Assembly (NCBI RefSeq): GCF_003086295.3
Contig: NC_092053.1
Coordinates: 116,394,445 to 116,458,444, forward strand
Direction: 5' to 3'
Source: Arachis hypogaea
Taxonomy: Eukaryota; Streptophyta; Magnoliopsida; Fabales; Fabaceae
Length of the DNA stretch: 64,000 nucleotides
Below, piece by piece: positions 37,976-48,305 of the stretch (positions are counted from its first letter, which is position 1; each line of letters opens with the position of its first letter). The notes under the pieces were generated by a model that saw nothing but the letters and a program-made list of their open reading frames with translations, did no database searches and was not told where the DNA came from. A program made the translations under genes and the position numbers.

Positions 37976-38364
37976 TTGTGGTGTAATGTATTTATTTAGG
38001 TATTACTGATGTGGACTATGTTTAGAGTACTTTGTATCTATTGGACATTATGTATTAATGACTTGGACTATGGTAAGATTACTTTGTATGTTTAGAGTAT
38101 TTATGCATTAATGAACTTATTCAGGTATTAACGATATAGACTATGTATTAATGCTTCATAAAATCTTAATATATTGCTACAGATATCATATCAATATACC
38201 TCATTTGGACAATTGAGATCATATTATATAATGCTACAGATATCTTATAATACTAGAGATTCATACTTTATAATGCTACATATATCAGGTCATGTTAACT
38301 TAAATGGACAACTCATGCCATACTATATAATGCTACATATATAATATCATCTTAGACTGTGAAC

Positions 38365-41300
38365 CTATTGAGCAGCTCTGTCAGCATTTGCACCAGCTGA
38401 CTGACGGCATCTGCTACGACTGTGTCCCTCAGCCCCACATAGCCTACATCGCCTAGGATGACGTAATATTCGCGTGTCCATCTCATTCAAGAAGCGCGTT
38501 ATCCTGGGGCGACCTTTCGTGACGCGTCTCAGGTACGGATTCGGTACGAACCGAGGTCCATTGTAGGCAGGCCATGTAGTAGGATTACCTAGTGGCCTAA
38601 ACCTTGCTCGGTACACCCGCCAAACTTAGTCCATCTTATAGACATCATGCACATATAGTTACCAATCCAGTCGCTAGTTGGCACAACATGCGAACACATG
38701 TCTGTAGGGGATCCGGTCCACCTGGAACTCACCACAGTCACATCGAAGGCCACGTAGATCGACTGCAAACTCCAGTCCACTTGGCATCTCACGCACCTCA
38801 AAGACCTCATTCTGCTGTTCAAAGCAACTAACCTGAATGTTTCCTGATGCAAGTTGGTTTGCATGCAACTTCGAGGTCACGACATCAGAAAACACATGGC
38901 CAGTATTAATCTGCGCTTCTGCCTCCGCTCTTTTTCTGGTGAACAACTCGTTTAGCCTGTAGAATGTTGCCTTCACAAGAGCAGTAATGGGAAGATTGCG
39001 TGCACCCTTCAATACTGAATTGATGCATTCCACTAGATTCGTCGTCATGTGACCCCATCGGTATCCACCATCAAATGCCAATGCGTACTGTTCGCGAGAA
39101 ATTCGGTTTAACCAGTTTGTATACGCCTCGCCCCATTCCCGTAATCGCTGGTAACGCGCCTCGTACTCCCGCACCATCCTCAAATATCCTGGAGGATAAC
39201 AACATAAAAAAAAAGAAAAATAATAGAGGTCAAAACAAATGACGACGGTAACTCTGTTAATAACTTACTTAAATTTACTAAATGATTACCAATGTTGACG
39301 ACCAATTTTTGGAGGTACGGTGCCTTGAACTTTCACAGAAAATTTGACTCTATATGCCTGATGCAAAACATATGAAAAGTTCTAGGAGGTGACCAAGCTC
39401 CGTTACTGCGTTCCACAGCTGCATTGATGGATTTGTGTCGGTCGGATATTAGACCCACACCATCCCGAGTGACAACATGTTGACAGAGGTTACTAAGGAA
39501 AAAGTGCCATGCATCAGAAGTCTCTCCCTCCACAATAGCAAACGCAATTGGGACTATATTGTTGTTGCCATCCTGTGAAACTGCCACTAGTAGACAACCC
39601 TTATACTTTCCGTACAAGTGAGTCCCATCCACCTGGACAACTGGCTTACAATGTCTGAATGCCCTAATACAGGGGTAATAACTCCAAAATACTCGATGCA
39701 GTACTCGAATATCACCCACCAAGTCATCGCCTTGATATGCAGGCATAGTCTCAAAATGGACAACAGCTGATGGCTCCTTATGACACATGGCCTCAAACCA
39801 TATAGGCAACGCTTCAAACGATGCTTCCCAACATCCAAATATTTTTTCTACTGCCCTTTGCTTAGCCAACCATGCTTTTCGATAACTAACGGTGTAGTTG
39901 AACTTCGATTGCACTTCTGCTATAACCGATTTCACCTTTAAGGAGGGGTCAGCCTCAACCAATGGCTTTATTGCTTCTGCAATTATGATAGAATCCAGCT
40001 TTGAATGATCCTGTGAAATGGTGGCTCTGGTACAAGTGTGACTACCATTATACCTCCTTATAATCCAACAGTACTTCCTGCTGATCATGCTAACCTTGAT
40101 AAGCGAATCACACCCTGACCCATACTGTGTACACTTGGCATAAAATGTCAACGGCTCAGACTCATACACCAGGTAGTCTACGCTTCGTTGTATGGTATAC
40201 TCTTTTATCGCCTTAATAACAGCTTCCTTAAAACTGAACTCCATACCAATGGAAAATTCACCATCTGTGATAATAGGAATTTCTGCTGGGACAACCACCA
40301 TAGGAAAAATTAAATTAATACACAGATATTTCAAAACCGATAATAAGGGTAAATCAACATTCACTGCATCTAGTATGATATAAATCTAAACCAGACATCA
40401 TGTTATTATGTCACTCTAAACAAAATAAGAACATCAGCATCAGATATAAAAACTGGACCGGACCGGCTGGTTCGACCGTCAAACCCAATGAACCGGATCC
40501 TAACCGGTCCGGTTCATTGGGTTTGAACCGTACAAGGCATCGATCCAGTGCGAATAATAATTACAAACTCACGTAATTTTTAATAATCATATTGTAGAGA
40601 ATTTTATTATTATTTTCTAATAAGTACTTGTAGTATATATATAACAGTACAAAAAATAAAATATTTATTGTTCCTGTTCCATATTGGTTTAAAATAACTT
40701 AATTTTTTTAAAATGTTAGCAAACACAGACATTTTCAAGTTTCTTATTTAACATTCTTGCTATTTTTTATTTTTTATTTACATAGGACCGGATCAACCGG
40801 TTCAACCACTTACCCAGCGGTTGAACCAGTGACCCAGTCACCTGAACCGTTCGAGCATCGGTTCGATCCTGAGAACTATGACATCTATTTGAGTAAATAA
40901 TGGTAAATAAATACTAATTTATTCATAACTAAATCAATAACTAACTAAAAAAAAACTAATACGACGAATTACGTACCTGCAGTCATATATTTCGAAAACT
41001 CCAGAACATGCATGGCTTCCAAGTCCAAAACTCGCATGAATGATGGCTCCTCAAACGGCACTTCATTTGCGAGTGCATTTGCCACCTCTGTCACATCTGG
41101 AGCCATAGTTCCGTCACCTTGATCTTCATCTCCATCTGGAGTAACAAATTCGTAGTTACTTTCGAACTCTTCTTCACTGTCACTATTATAATCTTCTCGT
41201 AGAATATTCCGGTCAGCCTCAGATTGTTCAAACTCAACATACAACTCGATGAACGAGATCTGAGCCCGGTTTTCAATATACATTGAAAATATCTCTTGCA

Positions 41301-41545
41301 TGCTTGCTTCGTCCGTCACATATTTGGTTTGAAACTGGACGAATCCACCAAACACCGGTATGGGATATCTGTATAGGAATAACAACACCAATCTTTTTAC
41401 AGATCACACTTTTGAGCTCTTCAAATGAGATGATAAAAGGAATAACAACATCTAGTGGATTTTCACAAATAAATTTTACTCCTTCAGACGTTTGTAACAA
41501 AATCTGACCAAAATAATACACTTTTAGTAACACTCTGTCACTCAT
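38365..41545 (-). pseudogene. MuDR-type transposase gene of the MULE, mutated
   Basis: Exon 1 (41545-40977) starts MSDRVLLKVYYFGQILLQTS, shifts frame near 41380, and continues YPIPVFGGFVQFQTKYVTDE with an acidic stretch. Exon 2 (about 40285-39290) has the MuDR domain and the MULE catalytic core, with Asp in VVQVDGTHLYGKYKG and LISDRHKSINAAVE. A TGA follows ESNFL near 39338. Exon 3 (39188-38365) has [20 protein letters not shown], then a SWIM finger [17 protein letters not shown] in which the usual third Cys is Tyr. Stops follow near 38670, and the C-terminal zinc knuckle [14 protein letters not shown] ends the gene. The enzyme would cut and join transposon ends. This copy is clearly disabled but recently so, since long stretches remain open. 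Confidence 0.85.
40442..40880. mobile_element. MITE-like insertion in intron 1 of the MuDR gene
   Basis: A CCGG-rich block at the left (ACTGGACCGGACCGGCTGGT) and another at the right (GGACCGGATCAACCGGTTCA, then CATCGGTTCGATCCTGAGAA) flank an AT-rich core. They form an imperfect inverted pair, AACCGG-type ends known from legume non-autonomous elements. It lies wholly within the intron, between 40286 and 40976. Confidence 0.5.
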
Positions 41546-42236
41546 TTCTCTTAATCACCAAAAAAAGGCATAACTTTAGCTACTAGATTTTCAGGTTCAA
41601 AACAAGCAATGAAGAAACGAGAAAGAAGAAACAGAAGAAGCAGCCGTTCAAGAAGTGGAAGAAGACGCGAGTAAGCTACCACCAGTTCACTTCACACTTT
41701 TATATAGGACTCTTTAACGAACTCGCACCTTTCGACTAGGTTAACCTGATTCAAAAAAATATTAAAAAATGAAATCAGACTATGCGATTTCATCTAGCAG
41801 TTTAGCCAAGCTCACGCAAAACGGAGGGTCCGAGTTCAATTCAACTTCTCAGCATGGAACTCGGACCATGCGATTTGTCGTCCCATTTCATATTAAAAAA
41901 CCAAGCTAAAGCAACAAGGAGGGTCCGATTTCAACCTTCCGAAATTTAAATTCTCTTACCATACAAATTGGACCGTGCAATTTGTTATGCAGAAGTTTAT
42001 CACCAAAGAACTCGCACGGTCCGAGTTCTTCTACCTTACACTGCGAAAAACCTGTCCCACATATATGTCTAGCCCCCATGAATCCATATCGAAGAATAGC
42101 ACACATATGCCTTCCATTTCCATAAAATTGAGTCGCAAACATCTGTGTCTGAGACATGAGAGGATACGGGGATAGTGACACTGGGAATTGTGGAGAATAG
42201 GGATGGGACACTAGGATCTGTGGAAGGCTTGGAGAC

Positions 42237-42555
42237 TAGGTGTGTGTTTGGATTGTGGTTTGTCAAACTGAAATTTGAATAAAATTGATTTTATAGAATT
42301 GATTTTGGATAGAAGTAAGTTTGTGCCAACATAATTTATGTTTGGCAACTCTATATCAAAATTGATTTTGATAAAATAAATATTGTTTTGATAATATTAG
42401 TTAAAATCACTTTTAGATAGATAATTACTAAAAAGGACAAGACATTAAATTATGATGTTATTTTTTTATACATGTTTAATTTTTTTATAATTTTTTTATA
42501 TATTTTTATATAGTATATTTTTAGTACTCTTAATACTTTTTTTTAGTACTCTATA

Positions 42556-42609
<54 letters not shown>

Positions 42610-42982
42610 TATGGTTAAGTTTTTTGTTTAATTTATTTTACCTAATGGGATTAATAAATTATATTATAAAAAGATAATAATAAATATAATGTACAAAAAT
42701 TATAATTATAAAAATATATTAATGTGAAACAAAAAATTAATAAAAAATCTAAATAATAAATAATAGAAAAAAACTCATATAAAGATAAATAATAAGAATT
42801 CTATAAATAATACAATAATATGTATAAAGGATAAACTTGGTAAAAGAAAAATAAATATTAAATGTCAATTTAAAGCTGGTTAGTGCAATGCAGAAGCTAA
42901 AAATTTTGCGTTTATAGGAAGAAAATTTTAAAAAATTGTAACGTACTTTTCCTCCTCGAAAGTATTTGCCAAACACACCCTA
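42237..42982. mobile_element. MITE-like element with TAGGGTGTGTTTGG ends and an (ATT)n core
   Basis: The left end TAGGTGTGTGTTTGG and the reverse complement of the right end CCAAACACACCCTA match. The inside is AT-rich noncoding DNA with an ATT trinucleotide run at about 42555-42609. It lies close to the right end of the PMD/MuDR MULE. No clear target duplication was seen; a hAT-like origin is a guess from the ends. Confidence 0.6.
42555..42609. repeat. (ATT)n microsatellite
   Basis: This is a pure ATT run of about 18 units inside the MITE-like element. Confidence 0.95.
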
Positions 42983-43681
42983 AATTGTGGATATGAAATG
43001 GTGGGTGGCTTTGGTATTTGCAGCAATGACAGTGTTGACAGTAACTATAAATGAGGAGAATGAAATAAAAGTAAAATTAAAATATAAAAAATAGAGTTAA
43101 TAATTAAATAAATTTATACTTCAAAAAATACTTTAAATTAATTTTTTTAATTTAATAATTTCAAAACTTCAAACAAAAGTATTATAATAGTCACCAATTA
43201 TGTTGTAGCATTAGAATTTATTTCGATTTTTTTTTTGGGCTTCAAATATTGAGACAATCATGATAAGCTTTTATAATCTTTTAACAACTTGATTAATGAT
43301 AATAAAATTATTTACATATCTAACATTGTTTTCGTTAAACTAAGTTTATAGAATTAATTATTTCAAGTAACTTCTTCAATTTGTATATAAGTTATTGAGG
43401 AGTTTAGTTTAATTGCCAACAAAAGCCTATTGTTTTTAATCAATTTAATCAATTTTTTAAAAACCAATAGGTTAAATTTTAGTTAAATTTAGAATTAAAT
43501 AATTTAAATAAATTAAATTATAATTAATGGTAATTTAAATTTAACAAATATAAATTATTTATTAAATTTTTATTAGTTCACCTAATTGTTTCAAATCCAA
43601 AATTTGAGACTAAATACCAGATAACTTTCCAATTAATAGTAGTATTTAATAATAGCATATATAAAAAAAGATAATTAACCA
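42983..43681. other. AT-rich intergenic DNA, no gene seen
   Basis: No frame, repeat structure or RNA gene was recognised between the MITE and the copia LTR. Confidence 0.4.
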
Positions 43682-43843
43682 CATTAGTTATTTTTGAACT
43701 AGAGTTAGTAGTTTCTAGAGTCTTAATATTTATGTACAAATAAAACTCTTCAATTTATTGTATAGAACACACATTAATAGTTAACATTCATTTCTTCTTT
43801 TCTTTGCTATTGTTCTCTACTTTGTATAGACTTTATTTTCACA

Positions 43844-43853
43844 TGGTATCAGA
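43844..43853 (+). promoter_or_regulatory. Copia primer-binding site
   Basis: TGGTATCAGA abuts the 5' LTR and is complementary to the 3' end of the initiator Met tRNA, the usual primer for plant copia elements. The next bases (TAGC) contain one extra T compared with the common TGGTATCAGAGC. Confidence 0.75.
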
Positions 43854-43868
43854 TAGCGTCCAAGATTC

Positions 43869-44985
43869 ATGGAGGCAGAAATTATCAACAATAATCCATC
43901 ACCTGCTACTGCTATTACTCAAGCATCACCATCTGCGTCAATTCTAAAGCCCTTTTCTGTTCCTTTACCAGAAAAACTCAACAATGTTAATTTTCTCACC
44001 TAGCGCTATTAAGCTATTCTTACAATTTCAGGTCAAGAACTTCAAGATCACCTGGACCAACAGAAGATTCCAATAAGATACACATCAGCTGTTGATGAAA
44101 AGGCACAAAATGAAACAAAGACATATAAATAATGGAGACTTGATGACTACAATGTCTCTTCCTGGCTTTACTCATCACTGGATCCCTCTTTCAAACATCG
44201 AGTTCTTGGTTGTCTTTTTGCTCATGATATTTGGAGCCGACTTCACACCCACTTTGCATCACAAACAAAAGCTCATATTAAGCAACTTCAACTGCAATTA
44301 AAATCGATCAAGAAGACTAGTCCAGCATCTGATTATCTTCTTCAAATAAAAAAAGTGGTGGATGTACTTGCTATTATTGGAGCTCCTCTAACTAATGTAG
44401 AATACACCAATGTTATTTTAGATGGATTAAATGAAGATTATCAGTCATTCTTGACATATGTCACTGCAAAAGATCCATCCTATTCCATTCCAGACCTTGA
44501 AGCTCTCTTGATGGCTCAAGAATACATTGTGGAGAGGTTCAAGAAATCAGAACCCTCAATGGTACAGGTCAATTTCACTCAATCTCAACCTTCTACTTAA
44601 ACTAATTTTGATTCTGGCTATGCAAGAAACACACCGCCTACACCTAATAGAGGCACTTATGGTCGAAGAGGGTGTGGAGGAAGAACAAATCGTGGAGGTA
44701 GAGATTTTTGGAACTCAAATCGGCCATAATGTCAAATTTGTGGTAAGCTGGGGGTATATTGCTAGTTACTGTTATTTTAGATTTGACCAACAATTTCAAC
44801 ATGCACAGCAAAATTCACCCAACTCTTCTATGCACAATGCACTCCCTCCACCTCCCTCATTCCATAATCCCAAAGCAATGCTTGCTACACCTGCTACGAT
44901 TGCTGATCCATCTTGGTATGCTGATTCTGGCGCTTCCCATCACCGTACTCCTAATCAGTCAAACCTACAACAAGTACAAGAATAT
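43869..44985 (+). pseudogene. Copia gag and start of protease
   Basis: It starts MEAEIINNNPSPATAITQ. A TAG replaces a Trp codon in the LNNVNFLTW-like motif near 44000, and a second stop follows near 44015. The gag body (LQLQLKSIKKTSPASDYLLQ, DGLNEDYQSFLTYV, LEALLMAQEYIVERF) is clear. A damaged zinc knuckle (CQICGKLG region, 44728-44770) follows. The protease motif WYADSGASHH at 44915-44944 comes before the gypsy insertion cuts the frame after QVQEY. Confidence 0.8.
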
Positions 44986-46376
44986 TGATGCGTGAGCATC
45001 TTTCCTATCTTTTCCTAGTGAATTTGCATCTAAATTGTTGAATTTAATAAAGAATTAATTATATTTTAGCCACTATGGATGCTATTTTGAGTTTTGTGCA
45101 ATACTATTTATTTTAGGTAGCATTCGGCTGGATTTGATGGAGTTTCTGTAGCACAAGAATCAAAGGAGATGGCAGCAAGGAGCGACGCGTACGCGTGCCT
45201 GACGCGTGCGCGTGATTTGGAAGTATCCATGGTGACGCGTGCGCGTAACTGACGCGTACGCGTGACTCGCGGAAAAAGACCATTGACGCGTGCGCGTGAC
45301 CGACGCGTACGCGTGACATGCGCAACGTGCAAAAAACGCAGAAAGAAGCTAGGGGCGATTTCTGGGCTATTTTGACCCAGTTTCCAGCTCAGAAAACACA
45401 TATTAGAAGCTGCAGAATGGACAAATCAAGTGGTCCCCACCCATCAGCTGAAGACTTGTTAATTAATTCGAATTTAAATTCAAATTTGATTTTTAAATAG
45501 GAAAAGATATTATTTTAATTTTAATTTTATAAATTTAATTTTTAAATTATTAGGATTAGTTATAAAAGGGGATTCAGATCCATCAGATTGAAAGGAGTAC
45601 ATTTTACGTGAATCCTTATTTCTCTTTACCATGAGCAACTAAACCTCCATTGTTAAGGTTAGGAGCTCTGTCTATTTGTATGGATTGATTTTATTATTTT
45701 TTCTATTTTAATTTATGTATGGATTTATATTTAAGAATTGTTTTCGTTCTTTATTTTATGAATTTGGGTGGAACGGAAGTATGACCCTCTTTCTAAATGC
45801 GTTCTTGTATAACTTGGAAAAGCTCTTTACTTGAACAACAGCTTGAAAACATATTCTCCTAAACTTCTAATTTATCTGGATTTAATAGGATACGTGACAT
45901 ATAATCTTTTTATGTTTGGGTAATTAGGATTTCTGTGGCATATAACTAGAATTGAATTTCCCCCTTAATTGGAATTAATTGACCAAGGAATTGGCTGTCG
46001 ATGAATTTTAGAGGAGACTAGGAAGGTCTAAGGAATTAGGGTCTAGTCACATATAGTTTGCCATAAATTAAAACCTACATGATTAAAATAAAATAATAAG
46101 AAAAGTCAATCCGAAAAATAGATAACTCTGAAACCTTAACTATTTCTTCATATTTTATTCCTCACCTATTCACTTGCCTGTCTTCAAACTCTTCTTTATT
46201 TTTTAATGCTTTTGAACTTCCAAACACTATTTTTTGTTTGTCTAACTAATCCTATCAAACACTATTGTTGCTTAATCCATCAATCCTCGTGGGATCGACC
46301 CTTACTCACGTAAGGTATTACTTGGTACGACCCGGTGTACTTGCCGGTTAGTTTGTGGGTTATAAATTCCGCATCA
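44986..46376 (+). repeat. 5' LTR of the gypsy element
   Basis: 1391 bp. It contains six blocks of ACGCGTACGCGT or ACGCGTGCGCGT, at 45185, 45202, 45235, 45252, 45286 and 45303, in otherwise AT-rich sequence. TATAAAAGGGGATTCAG at about 45560 is a likely TATA box for the element's own transcript. Confidence 0.9.
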
Positions 46377-46400
46377 AGTTTTTGGCGCCCAAGATGAGCC
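46377..46400 (+). promoter_or_regulatory. Probable gypsy primer-binding site
   Basis: TTTTTGGCGCCCAAGATGAG follows the LTR. TGGCGCC is the core of the primer site seen in many Athila/Tat-type elements, but the bases after it differ from the usual sequence, so the tRNA cannot be named with confidence. Confidence 0.5.
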
Positions 46401-47314
46401 TAGACACTTCTGCAGGCAGTTCATTGCACAAGAAGAAGACACCAGAGAAAACGATTGAGCTGATTGAATTGGTTGCAAGCAACCAATATTTATACTCATC
46501 TAACAGGAATTCTGTGAACTCTGAGACCCCTCAGAAGAGAGGCGTGTTGGAAGTAGAAGCTGTTAATGCTCTTCTTGCTCAGAACAAGCTGATGTCTCAG
46601 CAAATAAATCTACTTACTCAACAGATGGGTGGCATGCAAGTCTCAGCTATCAACACCCAAAATCCACCACAGGAAGTCTCCTATGACATGGCAGGTAACT
46701 TTATGCAAAATAATAATTATGATTATGCTCAACCCTCTTCTGAACAAGTGAATTACATGGCGAGTAGTCCTAGAAATCCCAACAATGATCCATATTCTAA
46801 GACATACAATCAGGGGTGGAGGAATCACCCAAATTTTGGGTGGAGAGATCAACCTCAGAGACCTCAGAACTTCAACAATAGTTCTCAGGGCGGTTTTCAA
46901 CAGAACAACTATAATAACCGCCAATTTCAGTCTCAGCAACAACAACCACCTCAGCAGGCAAATTCTAAATCCCAAGAAGATTCTAATTGGGAGATGATGA
47001 TGAGTTTCATACAAGAAACCAGAGCCTCCATTAGAAACTTGGAGGTGCAAATGGGTCAAATGAACAAGCAATTACCTGAAAGGTCTTCAAATACATTTCC
47101 TGGTGATACAGTGGTGAACCCAAGAGAAGATTGCAAGGCTATTCAATTGAGAAGTGGTAAGGTAGCTGGTTCTGAGACCAAGGTCAATGAAGATCTAGTT
47201 GAAAAGGAAACTCTAGAGGAGAAGAAGGAAGAAGTAGAGCACGCCCCTCCTAAGCGTGCAGACAACCCATTTCCTGACTCTCTTGACACTTATCCCACCT
47301 TATCAGGCCCCTGA
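46394..47314 (+). pseudogene. Truncated Athila-like gag
   Basis: The frame starts MSLDTSAGSSLHKKKTPEKT only about 20 bases after the LTR. This region matches the middle of a normal Athila gag, so the front of gag, including the main capsid-like domain, is deleted. A Gln/Asn-rich middle follows (NPNNDPYSKTYNQGWRNHPN, FGWRDQPQRPQNF), then LEVQMGQMNKQLPERSSNTF and AIQLRSGKVAG. A frame change occurs at about 47305 and a TAA near 47369. Confidence 0.75.
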
Positions 47315-47441
47315 ATACAAGCCAAAAATGCCATATCCTCAGAGGCTTCAGAAGGCATCCAAAGAAAAGTAATTCTCTAAATTTTTAGATGTCTTCAAGA
47401 AGCTGCAGATCAACATTCCTTTTGCAGAGGCTCTGGAGCAA

Positions 47442-48305
47442 ATGTCTCTCTACGCTAAATTTATGAAAGAGTTATTGACCCACAAGAGAAATTGGAAGGA
47501 GCAAGAAATCGTGGTGTTAACCAAGGAATGCAGTGCTATTATTCAACACACCCTTCCTGAGAAGATGCCAGACCCAGGAAGCTTTGTCATTCCTTGCACC
47601 ATTGGAGAAGTCGGCATTCAGAGAGCTTTATGTGATCTTAGAGCTAGCATCAACCTCATGCCACTTTCAGTGATGAAAAAGCTTCAAATTGAGGAGGTAA
47701 AACCTACTCGTATTTCTCTTCAACTTGCTGATCTTTCTATTAAATTACCTGTGGGTGTGGTTGAAGATTTACTTGTTAAAGTAGGACCATTTATTTTTCC
47801 TGTTGATTTTGTTATATTAGACATGGAAGAGGAGGTAAAACCCTCTATTATACTTGGTAGACCATTTTTAGCTACAGGTAGAGCTCTGATTGATGTGCAA
47901 AAGGGTGAATTAATCCTGAGGGTCAATGAAGAACAGGTGGTCCTAAATGTTTTTGAAGCTCTCAAGCACCCTAATGATTCTGAGGGGTGTATGAAAATAG
48001 ATGTTATTGAACCACTTGTTCAAGAAGTACTGGAAGCTAAGGTACTTGATGATGTTCTGGACCCTATTTCTGACTACGAATTAGTTGAAGTTGATGATTC
48101 ACCACCCCAAAAGGAGCTGATGAACACGCCAATCAAGGAGGAGGAAGCCCCCAAGCTTGAGCTCAAACCCTTACCCCCTTCTCTGAAATATGTATTCTTG
48201 GGTGAAAATGATTCATATCCAGTAATTATTAGCTCTTTCCTGAAGCCTGAAGAGGAAGAGGCGCTTGTTTCAGTGCTCAAGAGCTATAAAACAGCTCTTG
48301 GGTAG
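47442..48305 (+). pseudogene. Gypsy aspartic protease region
   Basis: It reads MSLYAKFMKELLTHKRNWKE, then IPCTIGEVGIQRALCDL and RASINLMPLSVMKKLQ. The catalytic motif in this family is D-L-G-A-S, and here Gly is Arg (CDLRAS), which should inactivate the enzyme. Later landmarks are IILGRPFLATGRALIDVQKG and a long acidic linker. TAG at 48303-48305 replaces the Trp usual before TISDLKGISP. Confidence 0.8.

Larger units (their letters stand above)
34440..42100. mobile_element. Large MULE with convergent PMD and MuDR genes
   Basis: The left end (34504-34580) carries AACTCGGACCCTGCGAGTTT, CACGGACCGTCCAAGTT and CACGGTCCGATTTG. The right end (41821-42029) carries GGTCCGAGTTC, GAACTCGGACCATGCGATTT, GGTCCGATTTC, AATTGGACCGTGCAATTT and AACTCGCACGGTCCGAGTTC. 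These arrays form the inverted ends. Inside are a PMD gene on plus (34759-37975) and a MuDR transposase gene on minus (38365-41545), with about 390 bp between their stops. Each has several disabling changes, so this copy is probably immobile, but the structure is nearly complete. Exact outer ends and target duplication are not resolved. Confidence 0.75.

Noticed and set aside
45185..45314. CG-block array as a possible CRISPR-like repeat
   Set aside because: Eukaryotic LTR sequence; blocks of 12 bp with no regular spacers.
45108..45401. Minus-strand open frames in the gypsy LTR rich in Arg, Thr and His
   Set aside because: They are translations of the ACGCGTACGCGT blocks, which lack stops by composition. 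The same frames occur in the other LTR and at 51152-51684.
46643..47071. 142-codon minus-strand frame opposite gypsy gag
   Set aside because: Shadow of the Gln/Asn-rich gag frame; no independent support.
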